Counted from the first letter of the stretch, positions 17,686 to 26,530 are shown. The stretch is 64,000 bases of DNA from Paenarthrobacter sp. PH39-S1 (GCF_030063245.1 NZ_JASISR010000012.1:1-64000); one strand, 5' to 3'. Notes: generated by a model from the letters alone, not told the origin. Program-made: numbers and translations.

Positions 17686-18909
17686 TCAGAGAGTGCCCCG
17701 CCGCGAAGCCCTACTCCGCGGCGCAGGCCCGAGAGGTGAGGCCAGCGGGCTCCTTTTCAGGCCCGACACCCACATCACCATCGAGCTTTGAACAACCGGT
17801 AGCCGGCTCAAAACCCGGATGGCGGTATTGCGCGCGAGCCGGCCGAGGGGGTTTCGGAGTAACGCCATTCGCGTGATGCGATCCGTGTAAGCAAGCACTT
17901 CAAGCGCTGCGGATCGTCGGCTTGGCTCGTAACCGTCGAGAGTAGAGTCGCTGCCTTCGAGCTGGACCACCTCCCCCAACCTGTCAGCGATGTCATACGC
18001 GTCGGCAATCCCGGTGTTCATTCCTTGCCCTGCCGCGGGGCTGTGGACATGAGCCGCGTCTCCGCAGAGGAAAACACCACCTCGCCGAAAGTGGTCGGCG
18101 ACCCGGTGGCTGATTCGGAACCTCGAAGACCACTCAGGGTCCGCCGCTGTCGCTGTGCTCAAATGGCGCTGATTCAATAGCGCCTGGATGTAGCCTCTGT
18201 CCGGAGCAGCCGGCGTCGCGACGTCCTGGGTGGCAGTGGCGATCAGGCGGTAACGGCCTGAAGGGAGCTTGCCGAGCACCGTGACGCCATATGGAGATAA
18301 CGTGATACGTGCTTCGTTTGCCGGGAACAGGTCTGGGGACAAGGAGATGTCGGCCAAGACAAAGTCGTCCAAGTAGGTCTCTCCCCGGAATTCCTCGCCG
18401 ATAGCTGCCCGTACGACGCTGTGGGACCCGTCGGCGCCGACCACATACTCGGCATTAACGGTGAAGGTCATCCCAAATGGTTGCGCAGACCCGGAGACTA
18501 CGCTGCGGTCGCCATCCGACGTCACGGACTCAACCCTCAGATTTCGGTGTACAGAGTGCCCCAACTCCGCCAGTCGGGAGATCAGTAGCCCCTCGGTTAC
18601 GTTTTGCGGCACCCCAAGCGCGAATGGGAAGCGACCCGGGAGGCGCTTCAGCTCAACGCGCGCCAGCTTCTTCCCGCCATCAGCCAGGGTGATGACGTCG
18701 ACCCGCTGGCCCGCGGCGATGAGAGCTTCGCCCAGACCGATCCGATCGATTATCTCAATCGTCGAAGCGTGCACCAGCGCGGCCCGAGATTCCCGCGTGG
18801 GATGGGGCGCGGCGTCGACGATCATCATAGGCACCCCGCGTTCAGCTAGGCGGATTGCCGCAACCAGTCCCGTAGGACCTGCGCCGACGATAACCACCGT
18901 CGTCGTCAT
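17686..18909 (-). CDS. FAD-dependent aromatic-ring-type monooxygenase
   Basis: About 407 residues of the p-hydroxybenzoate hydroxylase fold: FAD-binding V-V-I-V-G-A-G-P-T-G-L-V-A (N-terminus), Y-V-V-G-A-D-G-S-H-S-V-V-R (DG motif), and the second FAD motif F-L-C-G-D-A-A-H-V-H-S-P-A-A-G-Q-G-M-N. It should use NAD(P)H and oxygen to hydroxylate an aromatic or related substrate. ATG 18909 is preferred over 18936 because the Rossmann motif begins right after it. Co-transcribed with a TetR gene and divergent from the marR gene at 19050. Confidence 0.92.
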   Translation of the reverse strand: MTTTVVIVGAGPTGLVAAIRLAERGVPMMIVDAAPHPTRESRAALVHASTIEIIDRIGLGEALIAAGQRVDVITLADGGKKLARVELKRLPGRFPFALGVPQNVTEGLLISRLAELGHSVHRNLRVESVTSDGDRSVVSGSAQPFGMTFTVNAEYVVGADGSHSVVRAAIGEEFRGETYLDDFVLADISLSPDLFPANEARITLSPYGVTVLGKLPSGRYRLIATATQDVATPAAPDRGYIQALLNQRHLSTATAADPEWSSRFRISHRVADHFRRGGVFLCGDAAHVHSPAAGQGMNTGIADAYDIADRLGEVVQLEGSDSTLDGYEPSRRSAALEVLAYTDRITRMALLRNPLGRLARNTAIRVLSRLPVVQSSMVMWVSGLKRSPLASPLGPAPRSRASRRGTL

Positions 18910-19049
18910 CGGAAGGCCCGCATTCGCCACTACCACCGGGTACCACCTTTTCGCATAAGATACATGAGTGTAACATTAGCGCATTGTAAGAATAGTTAGA
19001 CAACTCGGATGTCTATGGTCGACCTCGGTGTCTGCCAGGGGAACTAAAG

Positions 19050-19529
19050 ATGATGAGCAAGACCGACCCACAATCCGGCCGTCCGGGTTTCGCGTTCCCG
19101 CTGATGCTTCTCGGCGCATTCCGGGCCGTAATCGATGAACTGCAGGAGGACCTCGCACACCGCGGCTACAGCAACATGCGTCCCTCGTACGGCTTCGCAC
19201 TCCAGGCCATCGGCACTCAGGGTGCGACTGCAGTGGACGTCGGCCGCCGTCTTGACATGTCGAAACAAGCGGCGGGTAAAACGATCGACAAGCTGGTCGA
19301 AGACGGATACGTCGCCCGAGCATCCGATCCGGGCGACAGACGACGCAAGACAGTGACGCTCACCGCCCGCGGCGTGGACGTGTTGACGGAGTCGGCTTGC
19401 AGTTTCGGTCGGGTCCGCAGACGGTGGATCGCCGTGCTGGGAGACGCGGAGTTCCAAGCGCTCGAGTCCGGCCTCCAGGCCATATCTGGTGAGAGCGCGG
19501 GCGCACTCGACCTCACGGGATGGCTATGA
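19050..19529 (+). CDS. MarR-family transcriptional regulator
   Basis: A 159-residue regulator: A-V-D-V-G-R-R-L-D-M-S-K-Q-A-A-G-K-T-I-D-K-L (recognition region) and wing D-P-G-D-R-R-R-K-T-V-T-L-T. Its stop overlaps the start of the alpha/beta hydrolase gene by ATGA, so the two are one coupled unit, divergent from the FAD monooxygenase. A GGGGAAC ribosome site lies before ATG 19050. Confidence 0.92.
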   Translation: MMSKTDPQSGRPGFAFPLMLLGAFRAVIDELQEDLAHRGYSNMRPSYGFALQAIGTQGATAVDVGRRLDMSKQAAGKTIDKLVEDGYVARASDPGDRRRKTVTLTARGVDVLTESACSFGRVRRRWIAVLGDAEFQALESGLQAISGESAGALDLTGWL

Positions 19530-20386
19530 TGCCTCAGGTTCAACTGTCCGCAGGACCGATCGACTATCAGGACACCGGTGGCGCGGGTCCGGTACTGGTA
19601 CTCGCCCACGGACTGCCGATGAATGAGAGGCAATGGCGCAAGGTGACTCCGTTGCTGAACGGCTATCGATGCATCCTTCCGACGCTGCCGCTCGGGGGTC
19701 ACCGGCACCCGATGAACCCGGGCGCCGACCTATCCCAACGCGGCGTCGCGCTGCTGCTGGGCGAACTACTGGACCGACTCGATCTGAACGCGGTGACCCT
19801 CATCCTGAACGACTGGGGTGGTGGGCAGTTCCTGATTTCGGAGGGAAAATCAGACCGAATCGCCCGGCTGGTTCTCGTGGCGTGCGAGGCGTTCGACAAC
19901 TTCCCGCCGGGCCCGGCCAAGCAACTGGCGGTGCTGGCGAGGATGCCCGGTGGCATCTGGCTGTTGATGCAGCTGTTGCGGATCAAACGCGTCCGGCGAA
20001 ACCGGACGTTGTACGGGGGAATGAGCCTGCGCGGCATCCCGGACGACATTCTGGACGACTGGTTCGCGCCAGCAACCCGGGACCGAGCCATCCGTCGAGA
20101 CTTTGCCAAGTTCGCGACGTCGGCGCCGAACCGCGACACCCTCCTCGCCTGGAGTGAGCGGATGCGGCACTTCGACCGTCCCGTGCTCGTCGTTTGGGCG
20201 CGCCAAGACACATTCATGCCGCAGGAACACGGTCGGCGCCTGGCCGAGCTGTTTCCTCAGGGGCGCCTGGTTGAGATCGACGACTCGGCGACCCTGGTCC
20301 CTGAGGACCAGCCCGAGCAACTGGCACAGGTGTTGGTCCGCTTCCTTATGGAAACGGGAGCCAAGCCGGCAGCCCGTACCGACTGA
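19526..20386 (+). CDS. Alpha/beta-fold hydrolase (haloalkane-dehalogenase-like)
   Basis: A 286-residue hydrolase. The oxyanion motif is V-L-A-H-G-L-P; the nucleophile elbow is N-D-W-G-G-G, with Asp rather than Ser as in haloalkane dehalogenases and epoxide hydrolases. The usual catalytic His position near the C-terminus reads D-D-S-A-T-L-V-P-E-D-Q-P, with no His, so the last step of a classical Asp-ester mechanism may be absent and the activity is uncertain. ATG 19526 overlaps the marR stop; ATG 19520 is the alternative. Confidence 0.88.
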   Translation: MMPQVQLSAGPIDYQDTGGAGPVLVLAHGLPMNERQWRKVTPLLNGYRCILPTLPLGGHRHPMNPGADLSQRGVALLLGELLDRLDLNAVTLILNDWGGGQFLISEGKSDRIARLVLVACEAFDNFPPGPAKQLAVLARMPGGIWLLMQLLRIKRVRRNRTLYGGMSLRGIPDDILDDWFAPATRDRAIRRDFAKFATSAPNRDTLLAWSERMRHFDRPVLVVWARQDTFMPQEHGRRLAELFPQGRLVEIDDSATLVPEDQPEQLAQVLVRFLMETGAKPAARTD

Positions 20387-20402
20387 GGCCGCACCTCGCC
20401 GT

Positions 20403-21350
20403 TCAGCGGAAATCGGCAGCAGGAGTCGACCTCGAGAAGTTCAGGATGATCTTGCCGTGAACGTGTCCTGCGTCGATGACGCTGTGCGCCTCGGGCGCCT
20501 GCACCGGCTCATACACTCCCGTGATCGGCAAGATGACCTTCCCATCGGCGACCAGGGTCACCAACTCCTGGAGGAGCCGTGTCGAGCGCACACCGCGAAG
20601 CCGATGGACGCCGAAGCGTGCAGCGGCCTCGTCATTGACCGTCGTGCCGATGCGCTGACGGTCAGCGACGAGCTCATTAGACACCTCGGTCGCTGGGCCC
20701 CCGATCAGGTCGAGAGCGGCGTCCACACCGGTGGTTGCCGCATCGCGGACCCGTTCGATCAAACCCGGGCCGTAGACCACGGGGATCGCGCCAAGCCGTC
20801 GCAGATAGTCGTGGTTCGCCTCGCTGGCGGTTCCGATGACGCTCACCCCGCGCATCCGGGCGAGTTGGATGGCGAGAGTCCCAACGCCTCCGGCAGCGGC
20901 GTGAATCAACAGAGTATCGCCAGGCCCGACGTTAAGGGTCTCGACCGCGTTGGCCGCCGTCTGCCCCGCCCCGGAGAGAGCGCCGGCAACCTCGAAGCTC
21001 ACACCATCGGGTTTGGTGATCACCTGATCGGCCGGTACGATCACGCTCTCGCTGTACGCGATCGCCGACCCGAATCCTAAGACCGCCTGGCCGGGGACCA
21101 GCGTGCTGACGCCAGCTCCGACCTCATCAATGACCCCGGAGAACTCATTGCCGAGCGTCATCGAGACAGTCGCAGGTTTGCCGGCGGCGAACTGCCCGCG
21201 GCGCAGCTTCGCATCGACCTGCTGTATTCCCGCCACGGACACGCGCACCCGCACCTGCCCCTCGCCTGGCGAGGATGTTTCGCGTTCACGAAGGTGGAGG
21301 ACCTCGGGCCCGCCGTACTCGTCGAACTCGACCCTGGTGTGCGCGTTCAT
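20403..21350 (-). CDS. NADP-dependent oxidoreductase, MDR quinone-reductase type
   Basis: A 315-residue medium-chain dehydrogenase/reductase lacking structural zinc cysteines: opening E-Y-G-G-P-E-V-L, G-N-E-F-S-G-V-I-D-E-V-G-A-G-V, and NADPH loop A-A-A-G-G-V-G-T-L-A-I-Q-L-A. It probably reduces quinones or enones. Its ATG overlaps the stop of the NmrA-like gene by four bases. Third gene of the minus-strand set starting at 22916. Confidence 0.93.
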   Translation of the reverse strand: MNAHTRVEFDEYGGPEVLHLRERETSSPGEGQVRVRVSVAGIQQVDAKLRRGQFAAGKPATVSMTLGNEFSGVIDEVGAGVSTLVPGQAVLGFGSAIAYSESVIVPADQVITKPDGVSFEVAGALSGAGQTAANAVETLNVGPGDTLLIHAAAGGVGTLAIQLARMRGVSVIGTASEANHDYLRRLGAIPVVYGPGLIERVRDAATTGVDAALDLIGGPATEVSNELVADRQRIGTTVNDEAAARFGVHRLRGVRSTRLLQELVTLVADGKVILPITGVYEPVQAPEAHSVIDAGHVHGKIILNFSRSTPAADFR

Positions 21351-22249
21351 TGCCCCACGCTAACGCGGCCATCCAGATGCTCCGGCCCAGTCCGGCTCGA
21401 GCGGAACGCGTCGGCATGTTCTGCGGCCCAGTCAGCTAAGCTGGTCGCGTCCCTCCCGAGAACGTCACTGACGGAGTCCGTGACCGGGGTGGGTGCGCTG
21501 ACGGCGAAAGCGAGCATCCGCAAATAGGCATCGGCAAAGCCTGCCGGAAAGCCCTGCCTCATCATCGCCTCACGCGCAGCATCCGGGGAAATCTCGTGAT
21601 AGGCCAGTTCCCGGCCCAGGGCCTCGCCGATGCTCGTCAGCATGGCGCGCTGGCTGAGCGAATCGGGTCCGGTTAGTTCCACCCGTTGTCCGAGCAGCTG
21701 GTCGGTACGCAGGGCGGCCGCGGCAACCGCTGCGACATCGAGCTCGACGATGGGAGCCGCCATCGCCTCGGCGTACGGCCCGTACACGACATCGGTGGAC
21801 CGGATTTGGGACGCCCAGAGCCCGATCATGTTGGAGGCATAAATCGCGCTGCGCAAGCTGGTCCACTCCAGTCCGCTGGCAATGACCGCGGCCTCGACTT
21901 CGGCGTTGAGATCTCCGCGGAAGCGCGACGGCTGGCGCTCCCGGTCGTCCTCGACGTTGATCGCCGACAGTACGACAGCACGGGTGACGCCCGCTTCGAC
22001 TGCCCGAGCCAATATCGGACCGGCGTTATCGCCGACAGCGCGCGGATTAATGAGGATGGCCTGGGCATCCGCAAGGCAGTCCACGACAGCCGCACCGGAA
22101 GTCAGATCAGCGACAACGACATCGACCTCGGCAGGCAGACCCGCCGGCGCGGGCTGACGGGTGATCGCCCGCACCCGCTCCCCCGCGTCGACGAGAAGCC
22201 TCAGCAGTGGGCGACCGACGCCTCCGGTCGCCCCAGTCACGATGATCAC
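21347..22249 (-). CDS. NmrA-like NAD(P)-binding protein
   Basis: A 300-residue atypical SDR: M-I-I-V-T-G-A-T-G-G-V-G-R-P-L-L (cofactor loop T-G-x-x-G-x-x-G), W-T-S-L-R-S-A-I-Y, and the C-terminal V-E-L-T-G-P-D-S-L-S-Q. Proteins of this type reduce quinones or sense the NADP pool. Overlaps the next gene by four bases and lies 31 bases after the gene at 22281. Confidence 0.92.
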   Translation of the reverse strand: MIIVTGATGGVGRPLLRLLVDAGERVRAITRQPAPAGLPAEVDVVVADLTSGAAVVDCLADAQAILINPRAVGDNAGPILARAVEAGVTRAVVLSAINVEDDRERQPSRFRGDLNAEVEAAVIASGLEWTSLRSAIYASNMIGLWASQIRSTDVVYGPYAEAMAAPIVELDVAAVAAAALRTDQLLGQRVELTGPDSLSQRAMLTSIGEALGRELAYHEISPDAAREAMMRQGFPAGFADAYLRMLAFAVSAPTPVTDSVSDVLGRDATSLADWAAEHADAFRSSRTGPEHLDGRVSVGQ

Positions 22250-22280
22250 AGCATGTTCTCCTTCGAGTTAGGGACGCGGC

Positions 22281-22916
22281 CTAGTTCGCCACGTAGCTGG
22301 CGTGCCCGCGCAGATCGGCGCGGTCGAGCGCATCAAGCAGCGCGGTTGCGAGATCGGGGATGGTGATGGTCTGGCCGCGTGCTGGTGGCCGGCGCCGGTC
22401 CAGGCGGTACTCGCCGGTGCCGATCCTGTCCTGAAGATATGGCGGCCGCAACGCCACCCAGTCGACACCGCTCGCCTCCAAGATGGCCTCCATCGCGCGC
22501 ATGTCGCGGTACGTGGCTCCGAAGAACCGCTCCAGTACGGGGAGCAGCAGACGGCGCTGGAATGCAGGATGCTCGCTCGGCGCCCCGACCGGTGCGGCCG
22601 AGATTACGACGATTCGGTCGATCCGGTGGATCGCCATCGCAGACAGGAGGTTCCGGATTCCGTCCGAGTACACATGCGTCGGTTGACGGGAGGTGCCTGC
22701 GCCCAGGGCGGACACAACAGCGTCAGAGCCCTCTAATGCAGAATTGACCGATTCCGGCCGCAAGACGTCGGCGGCCACCCACCGGACTCCAGGGTGGAAC
22801 GTGGGTGAAGGTGCGGGAGTGCGAGCTATCGCTGTCACCTCGAGCCCGCGCTGTACTGCCTGCTCAACGACCTGTCGCCCAGTGCGCCCGGACGCACCCA
22901 CCACACTGATCTTCAT
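22281..22916 (-). CDS. NAD(P)H-binding protein (NmrA/biliverdin-reductase-B-like)
   Basis: A 211-residue Rossmann protein beginning M-K-I-S-V-V-G-A-S-G-R-T-G-R-Q-V-V, with V-S-A-L-G-A-G and W-V-A-L-R-P-P-Y-L, as in the flavin/biliverdin reductase-like group. ATG 22916 has a strong ribosome site (GGAGGTG, 5-6 bases away); longer frames are not needed. First gene of a three-gene oxidoreductase operon, divergent from the MarR gene at 23003, with an operator between. Confidence 0.92.
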   Translation of the reverse strand: MKISVVGASGRTGRQVVEQAVQRGLEVTAIARTPAPSPTFHPGVRWVAADVLRPESVNSALEGSDAVVSALGAGTSRQPTHVYSDGIRNLLSAMAIHRIDRIVVISAAPVGAPSEHPAFQRRLLLPVLERFFGATYRDMRAMEAILEASGVDWVALRPPYLQDRIGTGEYRLDRRRPPARGQTITIPDLATALLDALDRADLRGHASYVAN

Positions 22917-22960
22917 CGGTGCACCTCCTTTTCCAATCTCTCCAGAATACACATCTGTAG

Positions 22961-22988
22961 TGACTGTCACTCTAGGTGACAATCACCT
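22961..22988. promoter_or_regulatory. Overlapping palindromes, MarR operator
   Basis: TGACTGTCAC (22961-22970) and GTGACAATCA (22976-22985) are symmetric at 9 of 10 positions; within them AGGTGA-CAA-TCACCT (22974-22988) is a perfect palindrome. The site is midway between the divergent oxidoreductase operon and marR. Confidence 0.6.
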
Positions 22989-23002
22989 GAAATGCTAGAA
23001 TC

Positions 23003-23488
23003 ATGCCCGTGACCCCGAAACTCATACAGTACGCAGAGTCGGCATCTTTCCTGTTCTCTCAGATCGGGGCCCAGATCGCAGAGCTCTTCGGCACCGAGCT
23101 GTCGAAGATCGGAGTGACGCCGCGCGGCTTCGGAGTTATGACCAACCTTCAGGTTTCGGGAAGTCTGACCCAGCAGCACCTGGCCGACAACCTTGGCATT
23201 CATCGCAACAACATGGTTGGCCTGATCGACGAGCTCGAGGCCTTGGGATGGGTGCGACGCAACCGCAGTTCGGCCGACCGGCGGGCATTCGATATTCAGC
23301 TCACTCGCCAGGGCAGCGAGACGGTAGACCGTGCGCTCCGCCTAGTGGCAGAACTCGAGCGACACGTGACAGAAGGCCTAACCCGAACAGAGGCCGACCT
23401 TCTCATCCAGTTACTCCGCACCGTCGCACATTCGTTGGATTTGGCTCCCGGGATTCACCCGCACCTCAAAGCGGCGCGACGCACCTAA
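23003..23488 (+). CDS. MarR-family transcriptional regulator
   Basis: A 161-residue regulator: S-A-S-F-L-F-S-Q-I-G start, H-L-A-D-N-L-G-I-H-R-N-N-M-V-G-L-I-D-E-L (recognition region), and wing S-S-A-D-R-R-A-F-D-I-Q-L-T. Close in pattern to the regulator at 10529. Divergent from the three-gene oxidoreductase operon, which it most likely represses. Confidence 0.92.
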   Translation: MPVTPKLIQYAESASFLFSQIGAQIAELFGTELSKIGVTPRGFGVMTNLQVSGSLTQQHLADNLGIHRNNMVGLIDELEALGWVRRNRSSADRRAFDIQLTRQGSETVDRALRLVAELERHVTEGLTRTEADLLIQLLRTVAHSLDLAPGIHPHLKAARRT

Positions 23489-23636
23489 TAGTCAAAAGTT
23501 CTATGCAACTGCGGGTCATGGCAGCACTACCAGTGTGGGCCATTCCGTGCTCCACCTTCTAGTCTTCTTCTCGTACACAACTTGACGAGGCGCCGGGTCT
23601 GTCGATGTGGAGATGATCCCCGAGGGACGGATGAAT

Positions 23637-23669
23637 GCCCTTGCCCGCTACGGGTTGGCGGGTAAGGGC
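23637..23669. repeat. 12-bp hairpin in the intergenic stretch 23489-23917
   Basis: GCCCTTGCCCGC (23637-23648), 9-base loop, GCGGGTAAGGGC (23658-23669); eleven Watson-Crick pairs and one G-U. No T tract follows on either strand, so it is not a standard terminator; it may be a REP-like element or a scar of the adjacent Tn3 remnant. I see no gene in the rest of this 429-base stretch. Confidence 0.5.
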
Positions 23670-23917
23670 TCGGCGGTTCACGGATTATCGGGGCAGTGCA
23701 GGGGTGCGACACTGCTTTGTGCCGTGCGCATTGACGTGAGAGGTTACCGATGATTTGTGTGTGATGCCATGGATGCCATCGTCACCGAACGCGTTCTTCG
23801 CAAGGCAGCCAGGGAATCCAGTGCGGCCCGGTTGAAGTCCCTTCCCCGCTTGTCCAAGGCCTCACTGCAATTGGCAAAGGTCGCGAAAAGGGGTACCGCC
23901 GGCAGATTCACACCTAG

Positions 23918-24253
23918 TTGACTGTGCAGGAATCCAGACACGCGCTGGCCCGACTCGTCTTTCATGGCAGGAGAGGCCAGATACGCCAGTCCTACGGGGA
24001 AGGCCAGGAAGACCAACTCGGAGCCCTTAGCCTGGTCCTGAACGCCGTCATCCTGTGGAACACCCGCTACCTGGACGCCGCACTCACCGGGCTCCGCGAC
24101 AGCGGCCACAACGTTGCCGATGAGGACGTACAACGACTATCGCCGCTGATCTCGGAACACATCAATATGCTGGGCCGCTACTCCTTCACAGCTGGTGCCA
24201 CAGGAACGCAACTTCGGCCATTCCGGAAACCCGACGAGGACCGAGAGACCTAA
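23918..24253 (+). pseudogene. Tn3-family transposase, C-terminal remnant
   Basis: The frame reads Y-G-E-G-Q-E-D-Q-L-G-A-L-S-L-V-L-N-A-V-I-L-W-N-T-R-Y-L-D-A-A-L (in pieces) and then L-S-P-L-I-S-E-H-I-N-M-L-G-R-Y-S-F, the highly conserved C-terminal end of Tn3 transposases including the last acidic catalytic residue. The other 850 or so residues are missing. No 38-bp Tn3 terminal repeats were recognised nearby. Confidence 0.88.
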
Positions 24254-24276
24254 ACGAGGCAACATTGCTCTGAATG

Positions 24277-24303
24277 TATCCCGTCCCGTAGCGGGACGGG
24301 ATA
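24277..24303. repeat. 12-bp perfect hairpin
   Basis: TATCCCGTCCCG-TAG-CGGGACGGGATA, a 3-base loop, lies between the Tn3 remnant and the VOC gene. It could act as a strong structure in RNA or as a cruciform; there is no T tract for a classical terminator. Confidence 0.55.
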
Positions 24304-24342
24304 GCGGTAAGAATAGCAATGTGCTGTCTATGATTGTTGCTT

Positions 24343-24735
24343 ATGAAACCGGAACCGCAACACCATATTCGTTTCGCACGTCCGGCCCTCGACATTGAAG
24401 CGGCCATTCGATTTTGGGTCGACGGAGTTGGTCTGCCACTCCAAGGGCGTCAGGAAGACGAGGGTTCGGGGCACAAGCTTGCTTTCATTGGCTGGCCAGA
24501 TGCGGCCTGGCACTTGGAAATCGTCGAAGACGATACCTTGCAACCTTCGCCCAGCGCTGAAGACCTCCTTGTGATTTACCTTGGCGGCCCTATAGATGAA
24601 GACGTCATATCGCGGATCGAGCATGCCGGAGGCGTCCGAGTTGCCGCACGGAATCCTTACTGGGACAAGCATGGCATGACATTCACCGACGTTGACGGGT
24701 ATCTTCTGGTACTAGCCACGCGCGACTGGTCGTAA
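24343..24735 (+). CDS. VOC-family protein (YycE-like single module)
   Basis: A 130-residue protein: I-R-F-A-R-P-A-L-D-I-E-A-A-I-R-F-W start, H-K-L-A-F-I-G-W-P-D-A-A-W-H-L-E-I, and P-Y-W-D-K-H-G-M-T-F-T-D-V-D-G-Y at the end, as in the YycE-like glyoxalase/dioxygenase group. The role is unknown. ATG 24343 is taken over TTG 24334. Confidence 0.86.
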   Translation: MKPEPQHHIRFARPALDIEAAIRFWVDGVGLPLQGRQEDEGSGHKLAFIGWPDAAWHLEIVEDDTLQPSPSAEDLLVIYLGGPIDEDVISRIEHAGGVRVAARNPYWDKHGMTFTDVDGYLLVLATRDWS

Positions 24736-24870
24736 TTACCAGAACTGCTCGGCGCCGATTTTCAGGAGTAGTCAGCGCAGTCCTGCCGTGACCGCAGGGG
24801 AACCTCCTACGGAACCTGCCAGAAGACGCGCCCTGACCTTCATTTTGTGCCCGTACAATTGCCCAGCTTT

Positions 24871-25486
24871 TTACCAATCCACGCCCGCCGCCCGCAGAAT
24901 CGAATTGATTTTCTCATCATGTTCGGTGTCCCAAGCATCAAGTGTTTGGGCTTTCTCACGTTGGGCTTTCTCCGAGACCGCTTTCAGTACCGTTTCTAGT
25001 CGTTCAGCTGGAACTGCGACGATTCCTTCCTCATCTGCGACGATGAAATCGTTTGGGTGTACGAGTACGCCACCGCAGTTCACAGGTTCTTGCAGGGGAA
25101 GAACAACAGCTTTCAGTGCGGGCTTAGGAACTACAGCGCGAGCAAAGACGGGAAATCCAAGTTCACGGATTTCTTTGACATCCCGGATGGCGCCGTCGAC
25201 TATATAGTCCGGCAATTCCTCGTCGTTGTGCGACAGCACAAGCGTTTCCGCCTGCGATCGCATGGGAAGCGTCACCGCCATCAACTACGAGTACTGACCC
25301 GAGGGGTGCACGGTGAATCGCGGCATGGAGCATCAAATTATCTCCAGGGGCGCAACGCACTGTATAAGCCGGCCCGTTCAGTTGCGCACCATCCCACAAA
25401 GGCCGAATTTCAAGTGTAAGGATTTGTGATCGATTCACCTGCTCGGCGACTGCTGTGGGTGAAACAAACTGGGGCAAGGCTGACAT
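24871..25486 (-). pseudogene. RraA-family protein (aldolase/RNase E regulator fold), frameshifted
   Basis: The first part (ATG 25486) reads G-P-A-Y-T-V-R-C-A-P-G-D-N-L-M and V-L-V-V-D-G-G, then G-G-N-A-C-A-V-A-Q-R-R-G-I-A-G-L, the RraA core with its active-site glycine-rich loop. The family's next element I-V-D-G-A-I-R-D-V appears one base out of frame, starting near 25208; an extra base within 25201-25208 explains this. The C-terminal part continues to 24871. Intact members are 4-hydroxy-4-methyl-2-oxoglutarate aldolases or RNase E inhibitors; length and actinobacterial context favour the aldolase type. Confidence 0.88.
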
Positions 25487-25694
25487 GATGACTCCCTTGG
25501 GTGGTTGGATGCTCTCAGAGCCTACGGGCGAAAGGTTCTTTGGCTTGCCTTATGACCATGCTTCGTCGAGCACCGTTGAAGACCTGAACGGCTAACCGGT
25601 AATTTATACCGTAAGTCGGTCCATCAGCCGGACATCACCCGACGGGACTCGTCGATGTCATGACAGTAGGCGACGGCGTTCAGCTGCATGCATC

Positions 25695-26165
25695 TTATTC
25701 TTCGTCATATTCCATGCTCCTTCGAATCCAACGTGAACCAGGACCTTCAGATGCGGCCTCGTCTTGAGGATTGAAGAGGTGACATTTCTTGAGGGAGAGG
25801 CAACCGCAGCCGATGCAATCATCGAGTGATCCTTGAAGTTTTTCCAGCTGGCGGACCCTCCGTGCCACCAGGACTGCCCAGTGCGTGCTGAGCTGGTGCC
25901 ATTGGGCCTGGGTAGGGGCCCTGTCTGAAGGCAGTTCGGACAGGGCTTCCGCAATCTCGGCCAAGGTGAGGCCTACTCGTTGCCCTGCGGCAATCACGGC
26001 CAATCGCCGCAGGGTATATCGGCGGTAAAGACGCTTGTTGCCGGGGGTTCGTTCAGAGGTGATCAGGTTTCGCGACTCGTAATACCTCACGGTGGGCACC
26101 GACAAGCCTGACCGGCGCGCAATCTCACCGATGGGCAGCAGGCTCTTGGGCATGACGGGTGTCAT
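25695..26165 (-). CDS. soxR: SoxR redox-sensing MerR-family activator
   Basis: A 156-residue MerR regulator: I-G-E-I-A-R-R-S-G-L-S-V-P-T-V-R-Y-Y-E-S-R-N-L-I (helix-turn-helix and wing, about 12-35). Four cysteines at 117, 120, 122 and 128 in C-x2-C-x-C-x5-C bind the [2Fe-2S] cluster that senses superoxide or redox-cycling compounds. In actinobacteria SoxR usually controls a handful of oxidoreductase or efflux genes. A symmetric site lies just upstream (26188-26203), between it and the small ORF and VOC gene on the other strand. Confidence 0.95.
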   Translation of the reverse strand: MTPVMPKSLLPIGEIARRSGLSVPTVRYYESRNLITSERTPGNKRLYRRYTLRRLAVIAAGQRVGLTLAEIAEALSELPSDRAPTQAQWHQLSTHWAVLVARRVRQLEKLQGSLDDCIGCGCLSLKKCHLFNPQDEAASEGPGSRWIRRSMEYDEE

Positions 26166-26187
26166 ACGCCCATGATTTCATGCCACA

Positions 26188-26203
26188 AGCTTGACCTCAA
26201 GCT
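26188..26203. promoter_or_regulatory. Candidate SoxR box
   Basis: AGCTTGA-CC-TCAAGCT is a perfect 7-bp inverted repeat containing CCTCAAG, the half-site of known SoxR operators. It lies between the divergent soxR and 26253 genes. Confidence 0.5.
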
Positions 26204-26252
26204 ACCTTCACCTAGTTCGATGGTGCATACGCCCTCGAACAGAAGGAAAACC

Positions 26253-26480
26253 ATGACCCCCATATTGATCAACGGTGAACGCGAAGCCACCGCTGCAGCA
26301 GATCGGGAACAAGCTTCGGTGCAGCCTGCAAACCGTGCCCGTGAACAGCGCCAAGGACTGAGACTCCTGAGGAAACAGCTCCGCGAGAGAAGAGGCTCCA
26401 TCCGAACAGCGAGCATCCCACGACCCTACGAATCACCCCAGAGCATTATGGGCGGAAGTTTTGGTTCGAGAATCATCTGA
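26253..26480 (+). CDS. Small basic hypothetical protein
   Basis: A 75-residue frame starting at ATG 26253 after AAGGA (good spacing). Composition is helical and basic in the middle (R-Q-G-L-R-L-L-R-K-Q-L-R-E-R-R-G). Not recognised. Placed directly downstream of the candidate SoxR box, so it may be the first SoxR target or only a leader. Confidence 0.4.
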   Translation: MTPILINGEREATAAADREQASVQPANRAREQRQGLRLLRKQLRERRGSIRTASIPRPYESPQSIMGGSFGSRII

Positions 26481-26530
26481 CCGACGAATACATCCGGTAG
26501 AACCAACCTCTAAGAGAAGGAATGCCAATA

